The notes: generated by a model not told the origin, from the letters alone. Shown: positions 46,882 through 57,610, numbered from the stretch's first letter. The stretch: 64,000 nt of DNA from Bretschneidera sinensis (GCA_023935145.1 CM043697.1:49970001-50034000), one strand, 5' to 3'. Numbers and translations: made by a program.

Positions 46882-47337
46882 TCACCATATTGGAATTTAT
46901 CATTTGAGATTATGTGTGACGCGAGTAATTATGTTGTGAGGGCAGTTTTGGGACAACAAAGGGAGGAGAAGCCCTTTGTTGTATACTACGCTAATAGAAC
47001 TCTTAATAATGAACAAATGAATTATTTTACTACTGAAAAAGAATTGCTAGCAGTAGTCTTTGCCTTAGATAAATTTAATGCTTATCTGATTGGTACACCT
47101 ATCACTGTTTTTATTGACCATGCAGCCCTTAAGTACCTCATTTCAAAGAAGGATACTAAGGCAAGATTGATTAGGTGGATTTTACTTTTGAAGGAATTTA
47201 ATTTAACAATTAAGGATAAGAAGGGGGTGGAGAATGTGGTGGCAGATCACTTGTCTCGCTTAGAGTTCAATGAGTCTACTGATGGGCCACCCATCCGAGA
47301 TGACTTCCCCGACGAACATCTGTTCGCCATAAGCTAA
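46882..47337 (+). pseudogene. Athila E RNase H
   Basis: Resumes element E after the D insertion. Motifs are [43 protein letters not shown] and [10 protein letters not shown], covering the acidic active-site residues. It is open for 141 codons from 46912 to its stop at 47335-47337, then continues in frame into the linker before integrase. It lacks the first residues of the connection to RT. Confidence 0.88.
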
Positions 47338-47340
47338 GTA

Positions 47341-48632
47341 CCATGGTATGCGCACATTGTCAATTAGTTGGTTTCAGGTGAAATTCCATCCACATGGAGG
47401 GTGCAAGATAAGCACAAATTTTTGGTCGAGGTAAGAAATTTCTATTGGGATGACATTTATCTTTATAAGTATACCCCTGACCAAATTATTAGGTGGTGCA
47501 TCCGTATGGTTGAGATTGATAGTATCTTACATTTTTGTCATAATTCAGCTTGTGGTGGTCACTTTTCCATGAAAAAGACTGCCGCAAAAATTCTACAGTC
47601 TGGATTATATTGTTCTTCTCTGTTTAAAGATACTAACAATTTTTGTCGTTCTTGTGATAGATTCTAAAAGCTTGGTGCTCTGTCCAAAAGGCATATGATG
47701 CCTCTTAACCTGATTCTTGTCATTGAAATACTTGATTGTTGGGGGATCGATTTTATGAGACCCTGTCCACCTTCCTTCGGGTATCTATATGTCTTGCTTG
47801 CAGTGGACTACGTGTCCAAATGGGTAGAGGTTGTGGCGTGTTGAAACAATGACAACAACATTGTTGTCAAATTTCTTAAGGAAAATATTTTCTCAAGATT
47901 CGGCACGCCTCGGGCTATGATTAGTGATCAAGGCACTCATTTTTGTAACCATTCTTTTGAGGCTTTGATTCGCAAGTATGGAGTACACCACAAGGTCGCT
48001 AACACCTACCACCCACAGACGAATGGCCAGGCTGAATTGACCAACCAAGAGGTGAAGCAAATATTGGAGAAGACTGTAACATGAATAGAAAGGACTGGTC
48101 TTTGCGCCTTCTCGATGCTCTTTGGGCTTACCGTACTGCTTATAAGACCAACCTCAGGATGTCTCCATATCGGCTTGTCTATGGAAAGGCTTGCCATCTA
48201 TGGGTTGAGTTAGAACATTGTGCTTATTGAGCTGTAAAGAGCATTAAATTTGATTTTAATGATGCAGTAATTCATAGGAAGCTTTAGGTGGTTGAGATTG
48301 AAGAGTTGCAAAATGATGCCTAAGATAACTCCAGAATCTACAAGGCAAAGATAAAGGTGGCTCATGACAAGCAAATTATGAGGAAGCATTTCGAGCCCAA
48401 TCAACAAGTCCACCTCTATGACTCGAGGCTTCACATTTATCCCGGCAAGCTAAAATCAAGATGGACCGGCCCGTTCGTGGTTAAGCAAGTATGTTCTAAT
48501 GGTTCGGTTGAGATAGAAGATCCAAAAGATGGGAGAGTATTTCGAGTGAATAGGCAACGTCTGAAGCACTATATGGAAAAAGTAGAGGAATCGGAGGAGA
48601 TCTCTCTAGTTGCCCCAGTCTACTTTGATTGA
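47341..48632 (+). pseudogene. Athila E integrase
   Basis: Zinc region: FCHNSACGGHFS then CRSCDRF. Core: [23 protein letters not shown] and [14 protein letters not shown] hold the D-D-E residues but need stops at 47665 and 47842 to be crossed. A frameshift lies near 48080. The C-terminal domain (48357-48632) is open: FEPNQQVHLYDSRLHIYPGK then LKSRWTGPFVV and a final VAPVYFD. Inactive as it stands. Confidence 0.85.
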
Positions 48633-50022
48633 TGTTCAGTACTTCTATCTATATTATATTTTACTGCTTTCTAGTTTAGTTTCTTTTGTTTTGCTTTGTT
48701 TGCTTTTATATTTTATTTTATGTGATGCAGGTTTACCTATGCTACGTTATTGGAGTTCCTCTCTCTGGTCAGTATGACTTTCTTATCTTTTGGTGACTAT
48801 GAGGACATTGTCACATTCTGGTTGGGGGTGGTAGCATATGCATGCTTGTTATATATTGTTTTGTGTGAAACTATCATGGCATGTTTGTGAGATTTCGCGA
48901 TTTTGTGAATTGTTGATGCATGATTACAACTCTGTTTTCATCAAGGTCCAATGACACTATCTTGATTAACACTAACTGTTTTCTGGAAACTCATTTTTGT
49001 ACACATACTAAGCTTTGTGGATTCTTTAGATAGTGATGCATATGATCTTTGGTTTTAAACCATGTTTGAAGCACATTTGTTTTTATTGAGTGGGAAGTCT
49101 AAGAAAACTAGCATTGTTAACTTTTATTGCCAACTTGAATTGGTTTTATTGCTATTTGAGATGCTTTGTTTGACTTACCTTACATGTGGAGAAATGATTT
49201 GGTTAGTCATCGAAGCCTTCGAATCCATCATTGACATTTGTGCGGAGTTTTAATCGTCAGCAATATTTTGGGTATGATTCTTCTTCCATCAGTTTATTTA
49301 TTTATATTGTAATTCTCTAAAAGAAAAAGAAAAAAAAAGAAAAGAAAAAAATCATTCTTCTATCAGCTTATTTATTTATATTGTAATTCTTTAAAAGAAA
49401 AAGAAAAAAAAGAGAGAAAAAAAAAGATAAAAAAAAAAGAAGAAAAACTATCAGTTTTTGTTTACTTCAGTTTTCAGTTTGTATCCGAAAGAAGGAAGTT
49501 CAACAATTTAAGGAATATAAGTTGTTGCACCACTCTCAAAAGAAAAGAGCTTCAACACCAAGGCTTATTGATTAACCATTGAAATTTTGAGGCATTATAT
49601 TGGTAAGTCGAATAAAGTGTTTTGAATTATGTGATTAGCCTATCTTATTGTTGATTCTTGTTCACTTGCTTACCCTAAATTGCTTGACCCTTTCATTGAG
49701 TGCTTTTATCTGCTTTCCAACTCCATGAGTAAATACCTTGCCTCTTTAAATTGATAAACACTTTACCTGTGAGGATAATGGAGTTGAGGCTTCTTTCTTG
49801 GTTGAATTCAAAGTTTTACGCATCATTTTTTTGTGGTAAGAAGGTTTAAGCTTAGTGCACACACTCACAGTTTCTCATAAGACATGATTTGAAAATCTCG
49901 TTAGCATCTGTGAGCTTTGGCCAACGTTTGTTTGAATGCTAGACATTTCTGCAAAATGCTCGAATAAACAACATTCATGCTATGTTACTTTTCATGCATT
50001 GCTGTTTCGCTTGCATCACTAG
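48633..50022 (+). other. 3' untranslated region of Athila E
   Basis: No envelope-like frame. It holds the decayed stem-loop at 48799-48812 with GTTGGGGGTGG at 48821-48831. It also has an A/G-rich tract with an imperfect direct repeat (49277-49350 and 49352-49440). Confidence 0.6.
48798..48810 (+). other. conserved Athila 3'-UTR stem-loop, copy E (decayed)
   Basis: CTATG-AGGA-CATTG with one T-T mismatch in the five-base stem, followed by TGGTTGGGGGTGG. Confidence 0.4.
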
Positions 50023-50050
50023 GTACTAGCAATGAGCTGGTTGGGGGTTG
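50023..50050 (+). other. polypurine tract and pre-tract motif of Athila E
   Basis: ACTAGCAATGAGCTGG then TTGGGGGTTG, abutting the LTR start TGATTAGGG at 50051. Confidence 0.78.
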
Positions 50051-50616
50051 TGATTAGGGCATGAAAATGCACTTCAGATAGAGTTAATTATATGCATTTG
50101 TTAAGATTAATTTTGATTATTCATTGAATTTCATAACAAGTGTGGTCATTTAGAGAATTCTGTGTTTTAGTGTGTTTTGCAAATTTAAAAAAACAAAGAA
50201 GCCTTAAACAAAAAAAATATATAAAATATGTTCAAAATAATCCACAATATCCGGACCAGTTCAGAGCAGGGAAACCGAGTTTCTCAAAAGGAGTGCAAGA
50301 AAACCCATCATTTCTAGACTGTTAAAGATAAATTGAGCATTTTGCTAAGTCATGTTGTCACTAGTAAATGGTGAAAATGAGTTTCACTAAATTTCCAAAA
50401 TTGCTCGTACATATTAGTCATTTTTACGGATTAGAAGATGAGCCATATATGCTTGGAAAGATCTGGATGTCTATTTTTTGGAGAATGTTACGGCTCATAA
50501 ATATGAGTTTTCTAGAGAAAGTTATGGCAGTTTTAGGAGACAAAGGTCAAGCTGTGCGTGATTTCAGCGTGGTAAAAGTAAATGAGCTATTAAATTCCGA
50601 TTTTTTTGAGATTTGT
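50051..50616 (+). repeat. 3' LTR of Athila E, first part
   Basis: Matches 38160 onward for about 560 bases, then similarity stops near 50616. The remaining 900 bases of the LTR, including its TATA box, are absent. Copia element H begins within the next few tens of bases. Confidence 0.8.
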
Positions 50617-50636
50617 TCGAAAATCACCCACTTTAC

Positions 50637-51357
50637 TGAGGTTGTGATCTTTCCAAACACCCAAGTCTAGAATGACTTGTACAATGAACAAAAACAAGAA
50701 TCAAAGCATAAAAGAGAACACAAGAAATTTGTTATCGAGGTTCGGCCCCTATGTCCCCGTGAGCTCCTCCGAGCTCTCTGCACTAAATCAATGAAGTTCT
50801 TACAATTATAGCAACACCTCTTCAAGAACCCTCTTATTCTTGAAGAACGAAAGAAGAGAAAAAGAAAGTGATAAGAACTAAGTGTTTCCCTAAAAATTCT
50901 AATTACAAATCCCTTGAATCCCCAATCTATATTACTCTCTCTCTAAACAACCAGCCTCTCTTCAATGAGTCTCTCTTGTGTTTTGTGTTTTTGCACTCTT
51001 ACACTTGATCTCTCATATGATGTCTCACCCTTGAATTGAGATGATGTCTTCACTTGTTGTTAGAAGACCCTTTATATATAGCAATGACTTCCTCATCCAA
51101 TCTTTGAGATCAATCTCAACCCTTAAATCTCAAGAACCAAAGACCCATGGCTCTCTAAGAGTCTAAGTAATCCTGCGTGTTTTAACCAAGTCCCATGCAC
51201 TATCTCAAAGTGCCAATTTAATTGGTGTCAGGTGTGCCTTCGTGTCGCAGCTCATAACAGGGCATGCCTGGGCTCAAAGGGGGGAACCATACTGCCATGC
51301 TGAATGCCGTGACTTGGGTGGGCTGTGCAGTGGCTCGCACACCTTAAGCCGTGGCAC
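50637..51357 (-). repeat. 3' LTR of copia H, outer piece
   Basis: Contains TATATATAAAGGG (minus strand) at about 51068-51081, and beyond it a GC-rich patch (51230-51357) with repeated TGCC/CATGC words. F is inserted inside this GC-rich patch. The piece continues at 57422-57529. Confidence 0.65.
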
Positions 51358-52599
51358 TGATGAGAGCCATAAAATGCATCTCAACAGTGTTTAATTGTTA
51401 GCATTTTAGGATTGATCTCGGTCTTTATTGCACTTTTATATGTTAATAACTCTAAAGTGATATTATTGGACCACTGACTTATTTCTTTGCATTTTCAGGT
51501 ACTTTGAGTCCAAAAGAGAAGAAAAAGTGATCATTGCTTAAAGCGCCAAGATTCCATGCATAACGGAGCGTCGGAGTGGTTGCGGAGAAGCAAGCATAAA
51601 GAAAAAATTAAGTCATCAGTGTGCACCGCGGTGCTCCTCAGCCAGCACCGCAGTGCCCAAAAGTACACCAAACCAAAGCTAAAGCCAACACCACAGCGCC
51701 CATAAAGGAGCACTGCAGCGCGCACACGATGTTATATCTCCGAGTTAGAACTTAATTAGGGTTTTAAACAATAGATTAAACCCGAAAACACCCTTGGACC
51801 TTTGTACTATAAATAGATCACTTAAGGTTTAAGAGAGGGATCTTTTGGAAGCCTGGAAAACTCAAGGAAGCAACCAGTTTTTCCCCATCAAAGTGTTCAA
51901 CCATGAGCCCTATGGTGAACTAATCTCCAAGCAAGGCGAAGGGATGAATCCCTAGGTGTAGTTGTTCCTATCTTCCCTTATTTGATTCAGTTGTAATAGG
52001 AATTTATTGTCAAAACATTGTTATGATTTACTTTTTAATCTAATTATAAGATTTTATCTGTTTCGGTGATTGTGTCTTTCTCCTTGATATAAATTTAGTC
52101 ATGCTTTTCTTATGTCAAGATTGTTTGGGTATAATTGAGTCCGGTAGATTTAGCCTTTAGGTTTGTCCATTATTGCAATATTGTTAACAATGATATATTG
52201 TCGTTTGTTGATAAACCTATAGGATAGATCATGTGTGCATGAATCGAAAATAAAAAGTATTTCATAACAATCATATTAGAGTTTATATATGTGCTCATTG
52301 AATATTTACTGATTGCCTGTTTGGGATGTGAAACTCGTAATCCAGATTAAAACAACTGAATCAAGTTAGGAATAGGGCAACGAACCTAGGGAGGATTCCC
52401 AGATCCTTGTTGTTTCCCTATTATATTTTACAATCTACTTTACACAATTACTTCATTACAAAAAGTTCATATTTTCTCACTTAAATCTTTATCGTTTGTG
52501 TTATGGTTCACACTTTTTTTTGTAGTTAACTTGTTTCTCTGTGGAATTGACACCCCAAAGTTGTGCTACAACAATCGCGTTATGTTTTGGGCGTAATCA
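51358..52599 (+). repeat. 5' LTR of Athila F
   Basis: 1242 bases, TGATGAGAGCC...GCGTAATCA. CTATAAATAG lies at 51808-51817. The U3 block at 51621-51724 has the perfect 12-base palindrome GCACCGCGGTGC, a near copy GCACCGCAGTGC and further ACC(A/G)CAG words. It shares its first 160 bases with the LTR of G. Confidence 0.88.
51621..51724 (+). promoter_or_regulatory. CACCGCGGTG palindrome array in the U3 of F (5' LTR)
   Basis: GCACCGCGGTGC at 51623-51634, GCACCGCAGTGC at 51645-51656, then ACCACAGCGCCC and GCACTGCAGCGCGC. It lies about 85-185 bases upstream of the TATA box. Confidence 0.6.
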
Positions 52600-52604
52600 A
52601 ATTT

Positions 52605-52622
52605 TGGCGCCGTTGTCGGGGA
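52605..52622 (+). other. primer binding site of Athila F
   Basis: TGGCGCCGTTGTCGGGGA, five bases after the LTR. A near-perfect tRNA-Asp-type site. Confidence 0.87.
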
Positions 52623-52808
52623 GATGCGCTTAAGTACAAGGAAGATTGTCAACCTTGAGACAAGACAGTAGAAGAATTGTAGATAATTTTTCTTTTCAGC
52701 AGTTTGTAAAGGCGGTAACTTCGTTCCCTCTTTTAGCTTGCTGCATTAATTTTATTTTATTTTATTCTTTCTTTTTATAGTATTTTTTTATTATTTTTGT
52801 GATATTGC

Positions 52809-54506
52809 ATGCCCCGATATAGAGATGCTTTGGGTAGATTTACTTGTAGGCCTGTGTTAGAGTCAGAATTAAATTCTTTTCTAAATCTTTTATTTGATAA
52901 ACTATCTAGTCCCGAAGAGATGAGTGAACACGAAGATCAACCCCCTAGAACCCTTCAGGATTATCTCCACCCTACATGCATAACCACACCATCATGCATC
53001 ATGTTTCCAGCCAATACTCACCATTTAGATTTTAAAACAGGTATGATACAATTACTCCCTACATTTCATGGCTTAGAAAGTGAAAACTCATATGTGCACA
53101 TTAGAGAGTTTGAAGAAGTAGTTGCGACTTTTCATAGTCAAGATGCAACTGCTAACATTGTGAGACTTAAGTTCTTTCCTTTCGCTTCGAAAGATAGAGC
53201 TAAGAGTTAGCTATACTCACTGAGACCACGATCTATTGGGTCGTGGACTGAGATGACTTGGATTTTTTTTAATAAATACTTCCCCCAACATAAGACCAAT
53301 GCTTTAAAAAGGCAAATCTCCACCTTTGCATAAAAGGATAGTGAGACTTTACATCAGTCTTGGGAGAGATTTAAGGAGTTGTTGAGTATGTGCCCTCACT
53401 ATGGGTATAAGAATTGGCGCTTAGTGAGCTATTTTTATGAGGGACTTACATATAGGGAGCGCCAATTTGTAGAGATGATGCGTAATGGTGACTTTTTAGA
53501 AAAAGATCCTGATGAGGCCATAGAGTACCTCAATGAGCTTGCTGAAAAAACTTACACTTGTACTGGACCAAGTGCTACTGAAAGCACAAACAGGTCACGA
53601 CCTGTAGGAAACCAAAATGGTGGTGGAATTTATCATCTTAGGGAAGAGGACAACCTAAAAGCTAAGGTAGAGATGCTCACTAAGGAACTAGAGGTGTTAA
53701 AGACTAAAAGCTCAAAGCCAACACAAGTAGCTAATCATGCAACGTCTTTAAAACCATGTTTTGTGTGTGGTGGAGTAGATCATCTTGCCCAAGAGTGCCC
53801 CACATTTACTGAAATGAGAGGGATGTATGAGAAACAATGTAATGCCTTAGGTATATACAAGAAGCCTTTTTTACCTTTCTCTGATACCTATAATCCAGAG
53901 TGGTGGAATCACCCCAATCTTAGCTGAAAATCTGAAAACCAGCCGCCTACACAACCCCCTAGATCATATCCTGCAAAATATCATGCACCTGCACCTGCAC
54001 CTTCTAAGAGTCCTTTAGAAGAAACTTTACATGCTTTTATTGAGGCATAAGATAAGACTAATCAAAGGCTTGAATCTTTAATTACGCAGGTTATTGAATA
54101 ACATAAGGATCTAAAGAGCCAAATGTCCAAGTTAATGAACTCCTTGAGTGTGAATGAGTGAGGTCAGTTCCCTTCCGAAGCTCAGTCCGCACACAATGGA
54201 AAACACCTGGCACAAAAGAATTTGAAAGAGGTGAATGCCATTGTGACACTTAGTGGTAAGTCATTACACATCCCAACACCGAACAAATCAGAGGCTACGG
54301 ATGAGAGCCACCAAGTATATATGATTGACTCACCCATGGAAAAGGTCCATTACCTTAATCTATTGGAGTCAATCCATACCCATGGGTTCACAAGAGCATA
54401 TATTGAGCCAAAATCTGGAGAAGTTACTGATGACATCCTTGAGGCCTCTTCAAAGCATACAAGCACCCAATTTGACAGTGAAGCAGTTGCTGGTGCATTC
54501 AGCTAA
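52809..54506 (+). pseudogene. Athila F gag, one frame with six stops
   Basis: ATG at 52809 opens MPRYRDALGRF. Capsid motifs: GMIQLLPTFHGLESENSYVH, LKFFPFASKDRAKS, FFNKYFPQHKTNALKRQIS, MCPHYGYKNWRLVSYFYEG. The zinc knuckle CFVCGGVDHLAQEC is intact (CX2CX4HX4C). The frame is never shifted but has stops at 53208, 53331, 53925, 54048, 54099 and 54159 (first bases), ending at 54504-54506. Relatives have Trp, Gln or Arg at most of these places, consistent with C-to-T or G-to-A changes. After VNAIVTLSGKS, the usual gag end, the frame runs into unrecognised sequence instead of protease. Confidence 0.88.
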
Positions 54507-54542
54507 TGTTTGTCTAGGAGGGAATAAGAATATCTGACTGAA

Positions 54543-54575
54543 GATGTAAAACTTAGCACTCATGGGAGGCACCCC
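54543..54575 (+). other. conserved GGGAGGC motif, copy F
   Basis: AAACTTAGCACTCATGGG then AGGCACCCC, 40 bases after the gag frame ends. Almost identical to copies A and D although the elements are otherwise divergent. Confidence 0.55.
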
Positions 54576-56180
54576 ACAGTATATCATCTTACTTTTATTG
54601 TTTTCGTATTCTTTTTTTTTGTTTATTGTTCATATTTTTTTTCTTTTCTGTTTTCCAGTATTAACTTAGTATTTTTTTTGGGACAAATATACGAAGCAGT
54701 TCAAATGGTGGAGCACAATTTTTAGCTTATGTGCACCTTTGGCCACAAAGGGAGTTTCCTTTACTCTTTCTTTTACATTGAGGTCAATGCAATTTTTAAG
54801 TTGGGGGTGGAGGAAACGCATCTCTTTGTTTCCATATTCTTTATTTTCATATATTTTTTTCTTTTTCCATTGAACTGCTTAGTGTCGTTCTCCCTTTTTG
54901 TTTGTTTTTAGCATGCTTTGTGTTAGTCTTAGAGTTAATTCACATGTCAATGATATGAACCTAATTGAGATAGAATATAGCATTTAGAAGAAGTTAAATC
55001 TTACTTCAGTTTGAGAATAATTTAAATATCAATCTTCATTTGGTTTGAGACTCTAGTTAGTGGTAAGATTGCATGATTAGTCTAAAGCATTTAGAGAAGT
55101 TTTATGTGTGATTGTTTTGTGAATACTTTTGCGGTCTCAACAAGCTCTAGAACTTATTTGATATTCACTTAAGGCGAATTCCTAGAATGTACATTACTTA
55201 GGATATGATATAGGCCATTTTTGGACCGTTTGAGCCTTTCGAACTTACCCTTTCTATATTCATCACTAGTCACCTGTTTGAGCCTTTTTCTTGAAAAAAA
55301 ATTTGAGTCTTATTTCTTTTAATAGCCCATTTACTCACCTTTATGAGCCTAAAAATATTTTATCCTTACCTTTCTTTTAAAAGAACTTAGTTATACACAT
55401 TTATTGAGAAGCACTTAAAAGGAGTAAGGATGGAAATATGAAAACCATAACCCAAGTACACTAAATGAGATCAGTTGGGGGTTGTGGAAAAGAAAAAAAA
55501 AAGAAAAGAAAAATGAAAAAAGAGGTGAATGGTCTTATGCCAAAATACAAAAGAAAAGAAAAGAGAAGTGAATTATGGCAAAGAAGAAAGAAAAGAAAAG
55601 AAAAGAAAAGCGGTGATTTGAGAAAAATGCTTGAAAAATGGTTGAAAAAGTTGGGTGTCGAAGAAAGGTTATCTAGTGCTTAAAAGTGGTTGTGTTTAAA
55701 GCTAAGAGATTGAGTTCTTTTACTTGTGAATCCTTCCCATTCTTTCTTAACCTTTACCTTAGCCTAACGTTACAAGCTTATTAAAGACCTATTGATCCAT
55801 TGTAATGTGATTTTTCTACAATAGTGGAGAGTGGTTTGAAATGTAAGCCTATGGAGCTTGTTTTTGTGATTGATGTCATGAAATTTATCATGTTTTAGAG
55901 GCCAAGACTTGAATTCACGAATCTTATGCATAAAATCATCTGGATGTTCAGATTAATGGATTGTGGTAAGATGGATGTTAAGAGTCAATAACGATTTTAA
56001 GATTGATGTTTGGATTACTTTCGAACTTAGGTGAATTTAAATGATTCTATGTGTTGTGTGTTATATGAAATTTTTTAGATAAAATGTGAATTACTCTTGG
56101 TTAACACTAATATTGCTTTACTTTACTTTGATTCCTACCATGGAATTCATCTCTTGTCTTCGCTTGAATTGTTAGGGACT
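54576..56180 (+). other. 3' untranslated region of Athila F
   Basis: Contains the stem-loop (54776), a pair of GTTTGAGCC words flanking CTAGTCACC (55228-55283) and a long A/G-rich tract (55481-55617). No gene is supported; the Lys-rich frame over the A/G tract is a composition effect. Confidence 0.65.
54776..54789 (+). other. conserved Athila 3'-UTR stem-loop, copy F
   Basis: CATTG-AGGT-CAATG, a perfect five-base stem, followed by TAAGTTGGGGGTGG at 54797-54810. Confidence 0.55.
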
Positions 56181-56183
56181 AGC

Positions 56184-56213
56184 AATAAGCTAGTTGAGGG
56201 TTGTGATGAGAGC
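56184..56213 (+). other. polypurine tract and pre-tract motif of Athila F
   Basis: GACTAGCAATAAGCTAG then TTGAGGGTTG, abutting the LTR start TGATGAGAGCC. Confidence 0.78.
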
Positions 56214-57421
56214 CATAAAATGCATCTCAACAGTGTTTATTTGTTAGCATTTTAGGATTAATCTTGGTCTTTATTGCACTTTTATATGTTAATAACTCTT
56301 AAGTGATATTATTGGACCACTGACTTATTTCTTTGCATTTTCAGATACTTTGAGTCCAAAAGAGAAGAAAAAGCGATCGTTGCTTAAAGCGCCAAGATTT
56401 CATGCATAACGGAGTGTCGGAGTGGTTGTGGAGAAGCAAACATAAAGAAAAAAATAAGTCATCAGTATGCACCGCGGTGCCCAGAAGTACACCCAACCAA
56501 AGCTAAAGCCAACACCGCAGTGCCCATAAAAGAGCACCGCAGCACGCACATGATGTTATATCTCCGAGTTAGAACTTAATTAGGGTTTTAAGCAATAGAT
56601 TAAACCCGAAAACACCCTTGGACCTTTGTACTATAAATAGATCACTTAGGGTTTAAGAGAGGGATCTTTTGGAAGCCTGGAAAACTCAAGGAAGCAACCA
56701 ATTCTTCCCCATCAAAGTGTTCAGCCATGAGCCCCATGGAAAACTAATCTCCAAGCAAGGCGAAGGGATGAATCCCTAGGTGCAATTGTTCCTATCTTCC
56801 CTTATTTGATTCAGTTGTAATAGAAATTTATTGTCAAAACATTGTTAAGATTTACTTTTTGATCTAATTATAAGATTTTATCTATTATGGTGATTGTATC
56901 TTTCTCCTTGATATAAATTTAGTCATGCTTTTCTTATGTCAAGATTGTTTGGGTATAATTGAGTCTAGTAGATTTAGCCTTTAGGTTTGTCCATTACTGC
57001 AATATTGTCAACAAATAAGTTGTCGTTTCTTGATAAACCTATGGGATAGATCATGTGTGCATGAATCGAAAATAAAAAGTATTTTATAACAATCATATTA
57101 GGGTTTATATATGTGCTCATTGAATATTTACCGATTGCCTGTTTGGGATGTGAAACTTGCAATCGAGATTAAAACAGTTGAATCAAGTTAGGAATAGGGC
57201 AACGAACCTAGGGAGGATTCTCGGATCCTTGTTGTTTCCCTATTATATTTTACAATCTATTTTACACAATTACTTCATTACCAAAAGTTCATTTTTTCTC
57301 ACTTAAATCTTTATCGTTTATGTTATGGTTCACACCTTCTTTTATAGTTAACTTGTTTCCCTGTGGAATCGACACCCCAAAGCTGTGCTACAACAACCGC
57401 GTTATATTTTGGGCGTAATCA
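56214..57421 (+). repeat. 3' LTR of Athila F
   Basis: 1208 bases, partner of 51358-52599. CTATAAATAG lies at 56631-56640. The U3 array (56468-56550) lacks one 22-base unit with a GCACCGCAGTGC word that the 5' LTR has. Overall the two LTRs are close, with scattered substitutions. Confidence 0.88.
56468..56550 (+). promoter_or_regulatory. CACCGCGGTG palindrome array in the U3 of F (3' LTR)
   Basis: GCACCGCGGTGC at 56469-56480, then ACACCGCAGTGCCC and GCACCGCAGCACGC. One fewer unit than the 5' LTR. Confidence 0.6.
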
Positions 57422-57529
57422 GGAATGCATGGTGGTACTGATCTTCTGGGACACGCTGGAGGCCGCGGTGCACAACTAGACCTGATGCTGAACTTCTTCA
57501 TTTGTTTAATTCTTTGACAAACCCCAACA
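57422..57529 (-). repeat. 3' LTR of copia H, inner piece
   Basis: Minus strand starts TGTTGGGGTTTGTC, a typical copia LTR start, directly after AAAGGTAAATATTG. It contains GGCCGCGGTGCAC at about 57461, a partial match to the F palindrome. Confidence 0.65.
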
Positions 57530-57610
57530 ATATTTACCTTTGTCTAAGCAATTAAACCCGAACCCATTATGCAGAGAACTCAGGATCCAAACTCAAATTG
57601 AGTCACCATA

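Larger units (their letters stand above)
38160..50616 (+). mobile_element. Athila element E, interrupted and 3' LTR cut
   Basis: Plus-strand gypsy element: 5' LTR 38160-39659, primer site 39666-39683, gag, protease, RT, RNase H, integrase, 3' UTR, polypurine tract 50041-50050 and the first 566 bases of the 3' LTR. It inserted into the chromovirus integrase. Element D (43415-46881) lies between RT and RNase H. Stops and frameshifts are frequent, so this is one of the older insertions. Confidence 0.87.
51358..57421 (+). mobile_element. Athila F, gag-only non-autonomous element
   Basis: 6064 bases: LTRs 51358-52599 and 56214-57421, tRNA-Asp-type primer site, a gag frame (52809-54506), 3' UTR with conserved modules, polypurine tract. 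There is no protease, RT, RNase H or integrase; gag similarity runs almost straight into the GGGAGGC motif at 54543. This is the structure of non-autonomous elements that keep GAG and borrow enzymes. It lies inside the LTR of copia H. The flanking bases (GGCAC and GGAAT) do not form a perfect duplication. Confidence 0.85.

Noticed and set aside
48633..50022. Search for an envelope-like gene downstream of pol, as some Athila elements have
   Set aside because: No long frame with signal peptide or transmembrane pattern in E, A, F or G 3' regions.
55465..55683. Lys/Glu-rich open frame in the F 3' UTR
   Set aside because: It is the translation of an A/G-rich tract, with no conserved counterpart in other elements.
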